A DNA stretch of 64,000 bases from Trichormus variabilis 0441. Its GTDB lineage: Bacteria > Cyanobacteriota > Cyanobacteriia > Cyanobacteriales > Nostocaceae. Shown one piece after another: positions 41,671-51,992 of this stretch; within the stretch, counting starts at the first letter, position 1; each line of letters starts with the position of its first letter. The notes under the pieces are model-generated. The model was given only the letters and a program-made list of their open reading frames with translations, searched no databases and was not told where the DNA came from. Location: the NCBI RefSeq assembly GCF_009856605.1, contig NZ_CP047242.1, positions 4,966,001 to 5,030,000 of the forward strand. Reading direction: 5' to 3'. The translations under genes and the position numbers were made by a program.

Positions 41671-43068
41671 TTATTCAATTAAGTTGCTCTGTAAAATTTG
41701 TTTTAAATTGTAAGTAATTAATATATTGGCAACAATGCAACTGCTAAAAACTAGAATTGCTATGACTCTATTAAGAAATAACAGCTTTTTAGTTCTTAAT
41801 ACTTCTTGGATAACGATGGGTGCATATACGATAGATATTAATGCTATAAAAATGTACTTAAATCCTTTAAGATTTAAAATATAAAAATTAGACCAGGGAT
41901 GTCCCAGTCCGTAGTTTAGACACCAAGAAAATATAATAATAATTATAACGGAAGAATTTAGAAGGGAAGGTTTTTTAATGAAATCACCAATAAAATAGCC
42001 TGATGATATTAACAGAAATGGATACAAAGGGATGGTATACCAACAATAAAAGTGACTCTGTGCGCCCGAAAATATTGACATAAATAAGTATGTTATTAGT
42101 GGTAAATAAATTAACTGAATTTTATAGTTACTCACTAAATTTTTCATTGCATAGGGCAGAGTCATCCAACCAAGAATAAACCAAGCATCTATAAAAGGGA
42201 GATTGCCAGAAAATATCATTTCCTTTAAGATGAGAATGCTATTGAAACGCTGAGAATGTGCTTTTAATACAGATATAAATAGCTTAAAATCATAAAACCA
42301 ACCATAAACAAAGTATAGAGAAAATGCAAAAATCCCAGCCGTCATAACTATTAAGCCATCTCGGAGCTTTTTCTTATATACAAACATTAATGATAAAGCT
42401 GCAACAATAGATAGACCCGTTACTTTTACCAAAGGGGCAAGGCTAGTCAGCGCCACTAGTATATAAAAATACATGGTGCGTGATTTATTTAAATATTCTA
42501 GAAAACAAAATATACTACCTAATAATAATAAAATTAATAAATTTTCACTAACTGCCAATCTAGATAAATATACAAATAAGGGGTCAGTTGCAAATATCAA
42601 TGTTGTAATAGTGGCTATCTTGGTATTAAAGAGTTTGTGATTAATAAAATAAAAAATAAAAATAGATATACTAGAAAAGATGAGGCTAGGGATTCTAATT
42701 AATTGTGTGGTGCATTCCCAAAAAGTATTTGCACCAAGCAATATAGCAAATCCGCCGACAATTAAACCAAATAAAGGTGGATGATCAAACCAAGGTGTAA
42801 CTAAATATAAATTTTTCTTTCCTAGCCATTCAATCCTCGTCAATTTGTCGGTATCGTATGCGGAAAGATAAGACCAGGAAGTAGGTACAGAATTCTGGAT
42901 TAAACTCATGCCACTCCAGGCAAAAGCATACTCATCAAATGTAAAATTTTCGTCCGGTACAACAGCATAGTTATAAACTCTTAGCCATGTACCTAAAATG
43001 GTAATAAGTACAGCAATGAGTAAGTTTTTATTATTTGTTATGATTATTTTGATTAAATCAGTGTTCAT
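41671..43068 (-). CDS. GT-C membrane glycosyltransferase (family 39-like)
   Basis: The 465-residue polytopic membrane protein (about eleven segments) starts with LLIAVLITILGTWLRVYNYA. Its first periplasmic loop has an acidic motif (NFTFDEYAFAWSGMSL) and WFDHPPLFGLIVG, typical of GT39/ArnT/PMT-like enzymes, which transfer sugars from lipid-linked donors to lipids, proteins or glycans in the periplasm. Substrate and acceptor are unknown. The base composition is more AT-rich than in neighbours, which would fit acquisition by transfer but could be due to membrane composition. It is divergent from the GNAT gene. A second, distinct GT-C protein is encoded at 49215-50798. Confidence 0.85.
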   Translation of the reverse strand: MNTDLIKIIITNNKNLLIAVLITILGTWLRVYNYAVVPDENFTFDEYAFAWSGMSLIQNSVPTSWSYLSAYDTDKLTRIEWLGKKNLYLVTPWFDHPPLFGLIVGGFAILLGANTFWECTTQLIRIPSLIFSSISIFIFYFINHKLFNTKIATITTLIFATDPLFVYLSRLAVSENLLILLLLGSIFCFLEYLNKSRTMYFYILVALTSLAPLVKVTGLSIVAALSLMFVYKKKLRDGLIVMTAGIFAFSLYFVYGWFYDFKLFISVLKAHSQRFNSILILKEMIFSGNLPFIDAWFILGWMTLPYAMKNLVSNYKIQLIYLPLITYLFMSIFSGAQSHFYCWYTIPLYPFLLISSGYFIGDFIKKPSLLNSSVIIIIIFSWCLNYGLGHPWSNFYILNLKGFKYIFIALISIVYAPIVIQEVLRTKKLLFLNRVIAILVFSSCIVANILITYNLKQILQSNLIE

Positions 43069-43114
43069 TTATTTAATGCTTACAATTTTCTACGGAATAA
43101 AATGTATACTAGGG

Positions 43115-43168
43115 ATATGTCAGTTTAAAAGACTTTATATTGAAAAAGAGAAACTTTATCTGACATAT
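43115..43168. promoter_or_regulatory. Dyad in divergent GT-C / GNAT promoter region
   Basis: atatgtcag at 43115-43123 and its exact complement at 43160-43168 lie between divergent genes. It may be an operator or a chance inverted repeat. Confidence 0.3.
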
Positions 43169-43191
43169 AAAACAAACTTGGTTTTTGCAGC

Positions 43192-43713
43192 ATGAGTTTT
43201 AACATTATGAATATACGCTGTGAAACTGCTACAGATTATTTAGCTATTTCCGAAGTTAATAATTTAGCTTTTGGTCAAGAAAATGAATCGCAGCTAATTG
43301 ATAAAATTCGGATTTCTGAGTTTTATATTCCAGAGTTATCATTAATTGCCGAAGTTAACCATACTGTAGTTGGTCATATTCTTTTTAGCTATATTGAGTT
43401 AGCAGGAGAAGAAAAAATACAAGTGCTTGGATTAGCACCTATGGCTGTGCATCCTGAATTTCAAAGACAAGGAATTGGCAGCGCCCTAGTCAAAGCGGGA
43501 TTAGAAAAAGCAGATGCAAGAGGAGAAAGTTTAGTTATTGTATTAGGGCATCCACAGTTTTATTCTCGTTTTGGTTTCGTGCCGTCAGTTAATTATAAAA
43601 TTGCTAGTCCTTTTCCAGTACCAGACGATGTATTTATGGTCAAAACACTACGAAGTTATCAAGATAAATATCAAGGAAAGGTTATTTATCCACCTGCTTT
43701 TTCCCATGTTTAA
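43192..43713 (+). CDS. GNAT-family N-acetyltransferase (YhbS-like)
   Basis: The 173-residue protein has the GNAT acetyl-CoA motif AVHPEFQRQGIGSALVKAGL (about residues 84-103), preceded by a core beta region VLGLAPM and followed by VIVLGHPQFYSRFGFVPS, the typical GNAT motif B of the YhbS group. These enzymes acetylate small molecules or proteins; the substrate is unknown. A second in-frame ATG (MNIRCETA) lies five residues in, and either could be used. There is no clear operon partner. Confidence 0.92.
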   Translation: MSFNIMNIRCETATDYLAISEVNNLAFGQENESQLIDKIRISEFYIPELSLIAEVNHTVVGHILFSYIELAGEEKIQVLGLAPMAVHPEFQRQGIGSALVKAGLEKADARGESLVIVLGHPQFYSRFGFVPSVNYKIASPFPVPDDVFMVKTLRSYQDKYQGKVIYPPAFSHV

Positions 43714-43747
43714 GTAAATAGGTGGGTAATGCCCACCTAAGAGAACA

Positions 43748-44149
43748 TTAACCCATCAGAATTACAGTATCGATGACGTGAATTATACCGTTATCTGCTT
43801 CAATATCTGCGGCTAAAACTGTGGCATTTTTCACCTCAAAACCATCAGCACAATCAATTTTAATCGGTGAACCTTCCACGGATGTAACTGTGCCAAGTTT
43901 TGCTAAATCAGCCTGCTTCAGCTTGCCAGGTACCACATGATACGTTAATATTCTCGTTAATTGGGGAATATTCTGCACCAAAGTTTGTATAGTTCCTGGG
44001 GGTAACTTAGCAAAAGCATCGTCGTTTGGTGCGAAAACAGTAAACGGCCCTGGACTTTTTAAAGTTTCTACTAAACCAGCAGCTTGTACAGCTGTCACCA
44101 GAGTTTTAAAACTATCTGCACTAACTGCAATATCAACAATATCAGCCAT
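43748..44149 (-). CDS. Fasciclin (FAS1) domain protein
   Basis: The 133-residue single FAS1 domain starts at ATG 44149 ([20 protein letters not shown]) behind a strong gaggtgaaacag ribosome binding site; the TTG extension to 44173 is rejected. Hallmarks are [19 protein letters not shown] (H1 region), [13 protein letters not shown] and the C-terminal [16 protein letters not shown]1 domains mediate adhesion or ligand binding and are common as small proteins in cyanobacteria. No signal peptide is present, which is unusual for an adhesive role but common among cyanobacterial copies. Confidence 0.94.
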   Translation of the reverse strand: MADIVDIAVSADSFKTLVTAVQAAGLVETLKSPGPFTVFAPNDDAFAKLPPGTIQTLVQNIPQLTRILTYHVVPGKLKQADLAKLGTVTSVEGSPIKIDCADGFEVKNATVLAADIEADNGIIHVIDTVILMG

Positions 44150-44312
44150 CTGTTTCACCTCAATCTCTGCCAAGAATTTTAAATTATATTAAAACTGTTT
44201 TAATTTTTATCACAAAGTTTGTTTAAAAACATGACATTCAGATAATCCATATCTCAGCCGACTTGTGGAAGCTGTTCTATGATAATTATCGAAAAATTCT
44301 GGCAGACAATTT

Positions 44313-45272
44313 ATGAGTGAACGCAAGTATGCGATCGTGGGGACTGGTGCATTAGGCGGCTATTATGGTGCTAAATTGCAAAAAGCTGGTTCGGATGTTC
44401 ATTTTTTACTCAAACGTGACTACGGAAAAGTCAGTCAAGATGGTTTATTGGTAGAGTCTAAAGACGGCAACTTTACCCTACCCCAAGTTAATGCTTATAG
44501 CGATGTGGCAAAGATGCCAAAATGTGACGTGGTAATCGTCGCCCTGAAAACTACACAAAATCATTTGCTACCAAAGTTATTACCATCTATTGTTAAAAAT
44601 GATGGGATAGTTTTGGCATTACAAAATGGGCTTGGTGTAGAAGAAGAAATTGCCGAGATTCTCCCTAAGGTTCACATAATTGGTGGGTTATGCTTTCTAT
44701 GTTCTAATAAAGTGGGTGCAGGGCATATTCATCACTTAGATTATGGACAAATTATTTTGGGTGAATATGCTCATGGGTATTCAAGTATGGGTATTACGGA
44801 TAGGATGCAGCAAATAGCCCATGATTTTCAAGCTGCTGGTATTTCTATTGAATTAGTCGAAGACTTATTACTGGGACGGTGGAAAAAACTGGTGTGGAAT
44901 ATTCCCTACAACGGGTTGTCTGTAGTTCTCAATGCCAGAACTGACGAATTAATGGCAGATACCTACACTCGTACATTAGTTGAACAATTAATGTATGAAG
45001 TCAAAGCAGGGGCAATTAGTATGGGGCGAAATCTTCCTGATAGTTTTATTCAAACCATGCTTGATTACACAGTAAAAATGAAGCCTTACCGCACCAGTAT
45101 GAAAATCGACTATGATGAGTGCCGTCCCTTAGAAGTAGAAGCCATTGTTGGCAACCCATTACGCAAGGCTCAAGAAGTCGGTGTAAACTTACCGCAAATC
45201 AACTGTCTCTACCATCAACTCAAGTTTTTGGATGGGAGAAATAGGATTGGTCAGTTGACAGTTGACAGTTGA
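44313..45272 (+). CDS. 2-dehydropantoate 2-reductase family protein
   Basis: The 319-residue PanE/ApbA-family protein has an N-terminal Rossmann motif (YAIVGTGALGGYYGAKLQKA), VVIVALKTTQNHLLPKLL, LALQNGLGVEE and, in the second half, RWKKLVWNIPYNGLSVVLNA and YDECRPLEVEAIVGNPLRKA, which are typical of the family. PanE makes pantoate for CoA with NADPH; family members also act on other 2-keto acids, so the panE symbol is not certain. The last residues (QLTVDS) are encoded by a heptanucleotide repeat. It is 74 bases before valS. Confidence 0.9.
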   Translation: MSERKYAIVGTGALGGYYGAKLQKAGSDVHFLLKRDYGKVSQDGLLVESKDGNFTLPQVNAYSDVAKMPKCDVVIVALKTTQNHLLPKLLPSIVKNDGIVLALQNGLGVEEEIAEILPKVHIIGGLCFLCSNKVGAGHIHHLDYGQIILGEYAHGYSSMGITDRMQQIAHDFQAAGISIELVEDLLLGRWKKLVWNIPYNGLSVVLNARTDELMADTYTRTLVEQLMYEVKAGAISMGRNLPDSFIQTMLDYTVKMKPYRTSMKIDYDECRPLEVEAIVGNPLRKAQEVGVNLPQINCLYHQLKFLDGRNRIGQLTVDS

Positions 45273-45277
45273 TAGTT
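45251..45277. repeat. Heptanucleotide repeat (cagttga) at the 3' end of the reductase gene
   Basis: About four tandem copies of cagttga overlap the reductase's stop codon and encode its final residues. Confidence 0.8.
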
Positions 45278-45346
45278 GTTATTCTCTTCAATCCCCAAGC
45301 CTGTGGCAAAATTTATTAGAGTCCTTCCAAACTGAAATTTCCCAGA

Positions 45347-48300
45347 ATGACCGCAACTATAACCAATCTTCCCAGTCTCTACGATCCTTTTACCACTGAA
45401 GCCAAGTGGCAAAAATTCTGGGAAGAAAACCAAATTTACAAAGCTGACCCTAACAAGGATGGTGAACCTTATTGTGTGGTGATTCCGCCGCCAAATGTCA
45501 CTGGTAGTCTGCACATGGGTCACGCCTTCGAGAGTGCGTTGATTGATACCCTAGTGCGCTATCACCGAATGCAGGGGCGTAATACCTTGTGGCTACCCGG
45601 AACTGACCACGCCAGTATTGCAGTCCATACAATTCTGGAAAAACAACTCAAGGCTGAGGGCAAAACTCGCCAAGAGTTGGGACGTGATAAATTCCTAGAA
45701 CGTTCTTGGCAATGGAAGGCGGAATCAGGGGGAACCATTGTTAATCAGCTGCGACGTTTGGGTGTTTCGGTAGATTGGTCGCGGGAGAGGTTTACTTTAG
45801 ATGAGGGCTTATCTAAGGCTGTAGCCGAAGCTTTCGTCAGTCTCTACGAAGAGGGTTTGATTTATCGTGGTGAATATTTGGTAAATTGGTGTCCGGCCAC
45901 TCAGTCAGCTGTGTCTGATGTGGAGGTGGAATCAAAAGAAGTGGAGGGTAATCTTTGGCATTTCCGTTATCCTCTGACCGATGGTTCTGGTTATGTGGAA
46001 GTAGCGACGACTCGACCGGAAACCATGCTTGGTGATACGGCTGTTGCAGTTAATCCCAATGATGACAGATATAAACATCTGATTGGTAAAACCCTCACAC
46101 TGCCAATTACACAACGGGAAATTCCTATTATTAGTGATGAATTAGTTGACCCTGCTTTCGGTACAGGTTGCGTAAAAGTGACTCCCGCCCATGACCCCAA
46201 CGATTTTGAAATGGGTAAGCGTCACAATCTGCCGTTTATTAACATCCTAAATAAAGACGGTACACTCAACGCCAATGGTGGGGAGTTTGCAGGACAAGAC
46301 CGCTTTGTAGCAAGGAAGAACGTAGTATCTCGCCTAGAAACAGATGGTTTTCTGGTGAAGATAGAAGATTATAAGCATACCGTACCCTATAGCGATCGCG
46401 GTAAGGTTCCTGTCGAACCTTTATTATCTACTCAATGGTTCGTACAAATTCGCCCCTTGGCAGATAAAGCGTTAGCATTTCTTGACGAGAAAAATAGCCC
46501 AGAGTTTGTTCCCCAACGCTGGACAAAGGTTTATCGTGACTGGTTGGTAAATCTGCGGGATTGGTGTATTTCTCGACAATTATGGTGGGGTCATCAAATC
46601 CCCGCTTGGTACGCGGTGAGTGAAACCAACGGACAAATTACCGATAACACGCCTTTTGTGGTGGCAAAATCCACAAATGAAGCCTGGGAGAAAGCTAAAG
46701 CGCAATTTGGGGAGAATGTCCAACTAGAACAAGACCCAGATGTACTAGATACTTGGTTTTCCTCAGGACTGTGGCCGTTTTCTACCTTAGGCTGGCCAGA
46801 ACAAACCCCAGATTTAGCCAAATACTACCCCACTACTACCTTAGTTACGGGCTTTGACATCATCTTTTTCTGGGTAGCAAGAATGACGATGATGGCTGGT
46901 CATTTCACAGGACAAATGCCGTTTCAGACCGTTTATATTCACGGTTTGGTCAGGGATGAAAATAATAAAAAGATGTCCAAGTCGGCTAACAATGGAATTG
47001 ACCCATTGTTACTGATTGATAAATACGGTACTGATGCCCTACGGTATACCTTAGTTAGGGAAGTAGCCGGTGCTGGTCAAGATATCCGCTTGGAATATGA
47101 CCGTAAAAAAGATGAATCACCCTCGGTGGAAGCATCCCGCAACTTTGCCAATAAGTTGTGGAACGCTGCCAGATTTGTGATGATGAATTTGGATGGACAG
47201 ACACCAGGGCAACTTGGTCAACCAAATGCCACGGAATTAAGCGATCGCTGGATTATTTCCCGCTATCATCAAGTTATCAAGCAAACTACCAATTACATTG
47301 ATAATTACGGTTTAGGGGAAGCAGCCAAAGGAATTTACGAATTCATCTGGGGCGATTTCTGCGACTGGTATATTGAACTAGTAAAATCCAGACTGCAAAA
47401 GGACGCAGACCCTTTATCACGTAAAGCAGCACAACAAACCCTCGCCTACGTCCTCGAAGGGATTCTCAAGCTACTGCATCCCTTTATGCCCCACATTACA
47501 GAGGAAATTTGGCAGACTCTCACCCAACAACCAGAAAATTCTTCACAAACTTTAGCTTTACAAGCCTATCCCCAAGCAGATGCAAACTGGATAAATCCCG
47601 CCTTGGAAACACAGTTTGATTTGTTGATTGGTACTATCCGCACAATTCGTAACTTACGCGCTGAGGCGGAGGTGAAGCCAGGGGCAAGAATCATCGCCAA
47701 TTTACAAACTGATAGTGAATCAGAAAGACAAATCCTCATAGCTGGTCAATCTTATATTAAAGATTTAGCCAAGGTGGAGACTTTGACCATTGCTGCTGGA
47801 CAACAGCCATCAACGGTGACAAAAAAGAAACCCCAAAGGGGCTTAAAAACTATCGGCTTAGTTATCGCCGGCCTGGTTTTCCTCAGGGTAGCTTTGGCGG
47901 TAGCGGATACAGTTGATAATGTTCCTTTCCTGGGAAATTTCTTTGAAATTGTTGGGTTGGGTTACTCTGCTTGGTTTGTCGCCCGTAACTTATTATCCAC
48001 CCCAGCTAGACAAAGATTTTTAGCTAAGTTCTTCGCTTCACCCACTGAGAAGAATCTTTCAGAGACAGTACCACAAGCGCCACAAGCAGCAGAAAAGTCT
48101 ATCGCTGGTGTGGTAGGAACTGTACAAGTTGTTATACCTCTAGCTGGTGTAGTGGACATTGAAACTCTACGTGCCAAACTAGAGAGAAGCATCAGCAAAG
48201 CGGAGGCTGAAGCTCAATCTCTCAAAGGTCGGTTAAGTAATCCTAAGTTTGTCGATAAAGCTCCAGCAGATGTAGTACAAGCTGCGCGAGATGCTTTAGC

Positions 48301-48355
48301 TGAGGCAGAAAAACAAGTGGAAATTTTGCGCTTGCGCCTTCAGACATTGGTGTAA
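45347..48355 (+). CDS. valS: Valyl-tRNA synthetase with CAAD domain
   Basis: The class I synthetase charges tRNA-Val. It has [19 protein letters not shown] (HIGH motif, residue about 45), the editing domain ([16 protein letters not shown]), [20 protein letters not shown] and [14 protein letters not shown] (KMSKS). At 1002 residues it is about 100 longer than usual. The extra piece, about residues 825-925, lies between the anticodon-binding domain and the C-terminal coiled coil ([20 protein letters not shown]). It holds two hydrophobic helices ([20 protein letters not shown] and [16 protein letters not shown]) of the CAAD domain, known to anchor some cyanobacterial synthetases to thylakoid membranes. 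Confidence 0.96.
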   Translation: MTATITNLPSLYDPFTTEAKWQKFWEENQIYKADPNKDGEPYCVVIPPPNVTGSLHMGHAFESALIDTLVRYHRMQGRNTLWLPGTDHASIAVHTILEKQLKAEGKTRQELGRDKFLERSWQWKAESGGTIVNQLRRLGVSVDWSRERFTLDEGLSKAVAEAFVSLYEEGLIYRGEYLVNWCPATQSAVSDVEVESKEVEGNLWHFRYPLTDGSGYVEVATTRPETMLGDTAVAVNPNDDRYKHLIGKTLTLPITQREIPIISDELVDPAFGTGCVKVTPAHDPNDFEMGKRHNLPFINILNKDGTLNANGGEFAGQDRFVARKNVVSRLETDGFLVKIEDYKHTVPYSDRGKVPVEPLLSTQWFVQIRPLADKALAFLDEKNSPEFVPQRWTKVYRDWLVNLRDWCISRQLWWGHQIPAWYAVSETNGQITDNTPFVVAKSTNEAWEKAKAQFGENVQLEQDPDVLDTWFSSGLWPFSTLGWPEQTPDLAKYYPTTTLVTGFDIIFFWVARMTMMAGHFTGQMPFQTVYIHGLVRDENNKKMSKSANNGIDPLLLIDKYGTDALRYTLVREVAGAGQDIRLEYDRKKDESPSVEASRNFANKLWNAARFVMMNLDGQTPGQLGQPNATELSDRWIISRYHQVIKQTTNYIDNYGLGEAAKGIYEFIWGDFCDWYIELVKSRLQKDADPLSRKAAQQTLAYVLEGILKLLHPFMPHITEEIWQTLTQQPENSSQTLALQAYPQADANWINPALETQFDLLIGTIRTIRNLRAEAEVKPGARIIANLQTDSESERQILIAGQSYIKDLAKVETLTIAAGQQPSTVTKKKPQRGLKTIGLVIAGLVFLRVALAVADTVDNVPFLGNFFEIVGLGYSAWFVARNLLSTPARQRFLAKFFASPTEKNLSETVPQAPQAAEKSIAGVVGTVQVVIPLAGVVDIETLRAKLERSISKAEAEAQSLKGRLSNPKFVDKAPADVVQAARDALAEAEKQVEILRLRLQTLV

Positions 48356-48378
48356 GCATTACCTACGCGATTTGGCAT

Positions 48379-48427
48379 ATTTGCAAGAGGTAATGAGAAA
48401 TTTATAACTATCTCATTACCTTTTGCA
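48379..48427 (+). terminator. Long hairpin after valS, probable terminator
   Basis: ggtaatgaga pairs with tctcattacc over a 12-base loop, and outer tttgcaa/ttgcaaa arms extend it. Four T residues lie inside the outer stem. It is about 25 bases past the valS stop. Confidence 0.6.
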
Positions 48428-48506
48428 AAGTCAAAAATTATTCAAAAATTAAAACTTCACAATACTATATAAACTTAAAATCTGAAATGAAAGCACAACT
48501 AAAGTC

Positions 48507-48950
48507 ATGCTATATCTAGCCCAGGTGCATAAAAATGAGTTTTTAGATCAGTACCAACTACGCTTATTAGCGCGTCAAGAAGCTGATTATCTATGGACAA
48601 TAATTCCAGAAGAAGCTTTTATTCTTCTGGGTAAAGGCAACACAATCAGCGATAATTTGTTGGTTTTAGTGGAACTTTCCTCTACCGGTGAAATCGAAAA
48701 ATTAGAGGATGCTAGTAGCTGGGTACTGAATATATTGCAAACTTATCTCAGCACTGGTATGACTCCAGAATTGTTGCAACAAGAAGTAGAAAGAGCAGAA
48801 CAATGGCGACAGTCCCTAACTATACAAAACCAAGACCTAGCTCGCCGTTCTCTAGAATTAGAAGCTCGTCGAGAGCAAATTCAAGCTTTAGAGGAAAGTT
48901 TGAAACGCGAACGTAATGGATACCAAAAAGAGAGCGATGGTGATTCCTAA
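48507..48950 (+). CDS. Conserved-looking cyanobacterial protein of unknown function
   Basis: The 147-residue protein is not assigned to a known family. The N-terminal half (MLYLAQVHKNEFLDQYQLRL, ARQEADYLWTIIPEE) looks like a folded domain; the second half (about residues 85-140) is a strongly charged coiled coil (QEVERAEQWRQSLTIQ, RRSLELEARREQIQALEESL). There is no signal peptide or membrane segment. It follows valS by 150 bases with a hairpin between, so it probably has its own promoter. Codon use and composition look like a real gene. Confidence 0.75.
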   Translation: MLYLAQVHKNEFLDQYQLRLLARQEADYLWTIIPEEAFILLGKGNTISDNLLVLVELSSTGEIEKLEDASSWVLNILQTYLSTGMTPELLQQEVERAEQWRQSLTIQNQDLARRSLELEARREQIQALEESLKRERNGYQKESDGDS

Positions 48951-49140
48951 TTGAGGGAAGAACTAAGGATTATAAATATACAATTATTAACTGTTATCTT
49001 TTGATGACGAAAAATCTTACGTCTTATTAAATATATATTGAATCATTAAAAATATTTTATGGGGCGGGTAATACAAACCGTAAAAATAAGGTAATATCCA
49101 TAATTAATGTCAATTCGATAAGCAACACATTATTGGGTGA

Positions 49141-49164
49141 AGACGCGATGAATAGCGTCTCTAC
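49141..49164. repeat. Palindromic repeat (agacgcgat) intergenic copy
   Basis: agacgcgatgaatagcgtct followed by ctac. It matches 32786-32809, inside the STAND gene, with one difference that breaks one base pair of the stem. Confidence 0.75.
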
Positions 49165-49214
49165 AAATGGTTTATTTGCCGCATTCTTGTTTCATTATAA
49201 ATCTTCATTTATGT

Positions 49215-50798
49215 ATGGAAAATAAAACATCAGAAGAATGTTATAAAATTCCTAACTGGTTGCTGATTATATCAACAGTCGCACTTGTTTTGGGAATATT
49301 TTTAAGATTTTATCATCTTGAACAAAAAGTTTATTCTTTCGATGAAACTTTCTCCTCAACCTATATTTATGGGCAACACTCCCAAGCCTACCAAAATTTT
49401 GATAATTCTATTCTCAGCATCGGCGAACTGCAAAAATATCTCTTCATAGACGCAAATAAAACTTTAATTCAATCAGTTGAGCAAGTAATTGAAAAACTTT
49501 ATGTATTTCCTCCAATCTACCCAGTTTTGACAATTTTATGGTCGTATTTATTTAATCATTGGTTTGATAATGGACTAGTGATTCAAAGAAGTTTAGCTGC
49601 TTTATTAAGCGTGATTGCAATCTGGGGAATCTACTGGTTAGGATTGGAGTTATTTGCATCTAAAACTACCGCATTTGTAGCGGCGGTAATTGTAGCTATT
49701 TCTCCCTTTCATTTACAATATGCCCAAATCATCCGCCCCTATAGTATTTTGATAGCGACTACAGTCATTGCCTGTGGATACCTACTTAAAGCTATACGGT
49801 TTAACAATTTATTCTGGTGGCTGATTTATGGATTAAGTCTTGTGATTGGGCTTTACTCTAATTTGCTATTTGCACTTGTTTTAGTGGCTCATACACTGTA
49901 CGTCTTGATTAACGAGAACCTTAGAAATTTAAAAAGTCTCACTGCATATTTTTTGACATTAGGAATTAGTACCTTAGCTTTTTTACCTTGGTTATGGGCT
50001 TTTATAAATTCCAGTATGCTGAAATATTCGGTTGAACAAGTGTCTGATAAAAGTTCTTTGTTTGGGTTAATCAATGCTTGGTTAAAGGGTATACAGAACC
50101 TTTTTATTGACTTATATCATCCCTTTTTTTCGCCTAATTTTCTCAAAGCTGCCCAGTATTTCTTCGCTCCAATTATATTAGCGATCGCCGCAATTTCTCT
50201 CTATACACTTTGTCGATACGCACCGAGAAAAATCAGAAACTTTCTCCTGGCATTAGCGATCGCCACAGGAGTCAGCTTGATGGTGAAAGATGTCATCAGT
50301 GGTAGTTCTATCACCACCAGAATGCGCTATTTGATTCCTTTCGTTTTAGCTATGGAATTGATAGCTGCATACTTGATTGGTAGTTGGTTGACTGCTAGCC
50401 AATCTTCACACAGGCGATGGGGACAGTTTGCTTTATCAATTTTAATTTTGTGTGGTGTGAGTTCCTGTCTGGTAATTTCTGCTGCACCATCATGGAATGC
50501 CTTTGGTAGTCCCCATTTTCCCAAAGAGTCGGCAATCATCAGTTCAGCCGATCACCCACTAGTTTTATGCACAAATCTAGACCGGGCATTATCCATGAGT
50601 TATCTAGTTGACTCAGACACTAAATTTAAACTAATTCGAGATGATCTGACAATTCCCGATGGGTTTAACAGGGTTTTTGTTCTAGAAGCATCAGCAAAAA
50701 CCCTCAAACAACTAGCAGCCAAACATAAATTAGTGAATACTTTTCCCCAGGGTAGATTGTTTGAAATTGCGGGTGTTGTTAGATCCCCGACTTCTTGA
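49215..50798 (+). CDS. GT-C membrane glycosyltransferase (family 39-like), second
   Basis: A 527-residue polytopic protein (ATG 49215; an upstream start at 49167 adds 16 residues). About eleven membrane segments start at WLLIISTVALVLGIFLRFYH, followed by the acidic QKVYSFDETFSSTYIYG loop, the probable catalytic Asp/Glu pair. AQIIRPYSILIATTVIACGY is a GT39-like sequence. The C-terminal part is soluble (about residues 440-527). It resembles the 41671 gene only in overall type. The last residues (RSPTS) come from an intergenic palindrome. Substrate unknown. Confidence 0.85.
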   Translation: MENKTSEECYKIPNWLLIISTVALVLGIFLRFYHLEQKVYSFDETFSSTYIYGQHSQAYQNFDNSILSIGELQKYLFIDANKTLIQSVEQVIEKLYVFPPIYPVLTILWSYLFNHWFDNGLVIQRSLAALLSVIAIWGIYWLGLELFASKTTAFVAAVIVAISPFHLQYAQIIRPYSILIATTVIACGYLLKAIRFNNLFWWLIYGLSLVIGLYSNLLFALVLVAHTLYVLINENLRNLKSLTAYFLTLGISTLAFLPWLWAFINSSMLKYSVEQVSDKSSLFGLINAWLKGIQNLFIDLYHPFFSPNFLKAAQYFFAPIILAIAAISLYTLCRYAPRKIRNFLLALAIATGVSLMVKDVISGSSITTRMRYLIPFVLAMELIAAYLIGSWLTASQSSHRRWGQFALSILILCGVSSCLVISAAPSWNAFGSPHFPKESAIISSADHPLVLCTNLDRALSMSYLVDSDTKFKLIRDDLTIPDGFNRVFVLEASAKTLKQLAAKHKLVNTFPQGRLFEIAGVVRSPTS

Positions 50799-50812
50799 AA
50801 AAGACGAGGATT
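50781..50812. repeat. Degenerate agatccccgacttctt palindrome at gene end
   Basis: The left arm is identical to that of the palindrome at 33681-33713; the right arm is degenerate. It encodes the final residues and stop codon of the glycosyltransferase gene and lies in the space to the convergent prepilin peptidase gene. Confidence 0.75.
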
Positions 50813-50817
50813 TGATC

Positions 50818-51627
50818 TTAAAAAAACAACTGTAAATAAGCTGACAAAATTGGTTGTCCACCAAAGAGAGTGATAAAAGCTCCTGAGGCGAGGAAAGGGC
50901 CAAAGGGAATTTTTTGCCCCCATTTGCGTTTCGAGAGCATGATAGCCCCAATACCTACCAATGTGCCTAAAGTACAGGCAATCAATCCAGCCAGAAGTAA
51001 ATATCGCCAACCCAACCAAGCACCCATCATGGCAGCAAGCTTGGCATCTCCTGCACCCATCGCCTCTTTTTGTAAGAAAACTCCTAAAAGAGCGATCGCC
51101 TCAAATAACCATAAACCCAAGACAGCGCCAACAATGCCCATCATTAAGTGTCTAATTAATCCTGGCAAACTAGGGTCAGAGGCATAGCCAACAACCATTT
51201 GAAAGACCAAACCCAAGACTAATCCTGATTTGGTGAGGGGATTAGGTAGGGTCATAGTATCTAAATCAATTAAGGACAATGCTAATAGCCAGCTGCAAAA
51301 CGTCCAGTATCCTAAGGTCAGAATTGAAACGTGAAATATCAAAAATACGCAAAGAAAAATGATCCCTGTCACTGCTTCCACTACAGGGTATCTCAGAGAA
51401 ATTTGACTTTTACAATAACGACAACGCCCTTTTAACCATATCCAGCCCAGCACAGGCACATTATCATAGGCTTTCAGTTGGTTTAGGCAATGAGGACAAC
51501 GGGAGGGCGGCCACAGGATGGATAATCCTGCCGGTAATCGATAAACTACAACATTAATAAAGCTGCCAATAGATGCACCCAAGGCGAAAACGAACACACT
51601 CGCCAGGGTTACTATCAAAGTTTCCAT
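50818..51627 (-). CDS. pilD: Prepilin peptidase (type IV leader peptidase)
   Basis: The 269-residue polytopic aspartyl protease cleaves and N-methylates type IV prepilins. N-terminal GSFINVVVYRLPAGLSI is followed by the zinc-type Cys pairs CPHC and CRYC (about residues 44-72), which belong to the methyltransferase half. The peptidase Asp residues are in LSLIDLDTMTLPNPLT and the GxGD motif in KEAMGAGDAKLAAMMGAWLG. All canonical parts are present. It is the only pilus gene in this window. The start METLIVTLASVF is natural. It is convergent with the glycosyltransferase gene. Confidence 0.95.
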   Translation of the reverse strand: METLIVTLASVFVFALGASIGSFINVVVYRLPAGLSILWPPSRCPHCLNQLKAYDNVPVLGWIWLKGRCRYCKSQISLRYPVVEAVTGIIFLCVFLIFHVSILTLGYWTFCSWLLALSLIDLDTMTLPNPLTKSGLVLGLVFQMVVGYASDPSLPGLIRHLMMGIVGAVLGLWLFEAIALLGVFLQKEAMGAGDAKLAAMMGAWLGWRYLLLAGLIACTLGTLVGIGAIMLSKRKWGQKIPFGPFLASGAFITLFGGQPILSAYLQLFF

Positions 51628-51692
51628 ATAGTCAATTGTCTTGAGTCCTGTGTCATTTGTCGTTGATTTTTCGCTGATTGTCGAGGGTTACC

Positions 51693-51725
51693 ACTGACAA
51701 CTGACAACTGACAACTGACAATTGA
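51693..51725. repeat. Heptanucleotide repeat (actgaca)
   Basis: About five tandem copies of actgaca lie between the prepilin peptidase and a small hypothetical gene, ending at its stop codon. Confidence 0.85.
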
Positions 51726-51992
51726 CTAATACATATAGGATTCAATTTGACTCAATGGCACAAAACATTCTTGGGGTAACAAAACGGGTTGATTGGTAAA
51801 AATTACTTTACCCCGGTGAGTGACACGATTAATAGCTACTCCTGAAGGCTGGCCAGCGATTTCAGGATGTACTTCGCAGTGGGTGTAATAAATTTGCCCC
51901 GCAGCTCTTATCACGGCTGGGTCAACCAGAGGGGACTGGTTCTTTGGGGCAGTAAAAGTAGCTTTTCCTTGTCCTTGTTTTAAAGCGTACAC
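51726..51992 (-). CDS. Small protein of unknown function
   Basis: An 88-residue protein with a GTG start at 51992 (MYALKQGQGKATFTAPKNQS). It is not assigned to a family. It has a mixed, beta-rich composition (GKVIFTNQPVLLPQECFVPL), with no membrane segment or signal. It lies 89 bases downstream of leuB, on the same strand, and could be co-transcribed. The sequence looks coding, but the start and reality are not certain. Confidence 0.6.
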   Translation of the reverse strand: MYALKQGQGKATFTAPKNQSPLVDPAVIRAAGQIYYTHCEVHPEIAGQPSGVAINRVTHRGKVIFTNQPVLLPQECFVPLSQIESYMY

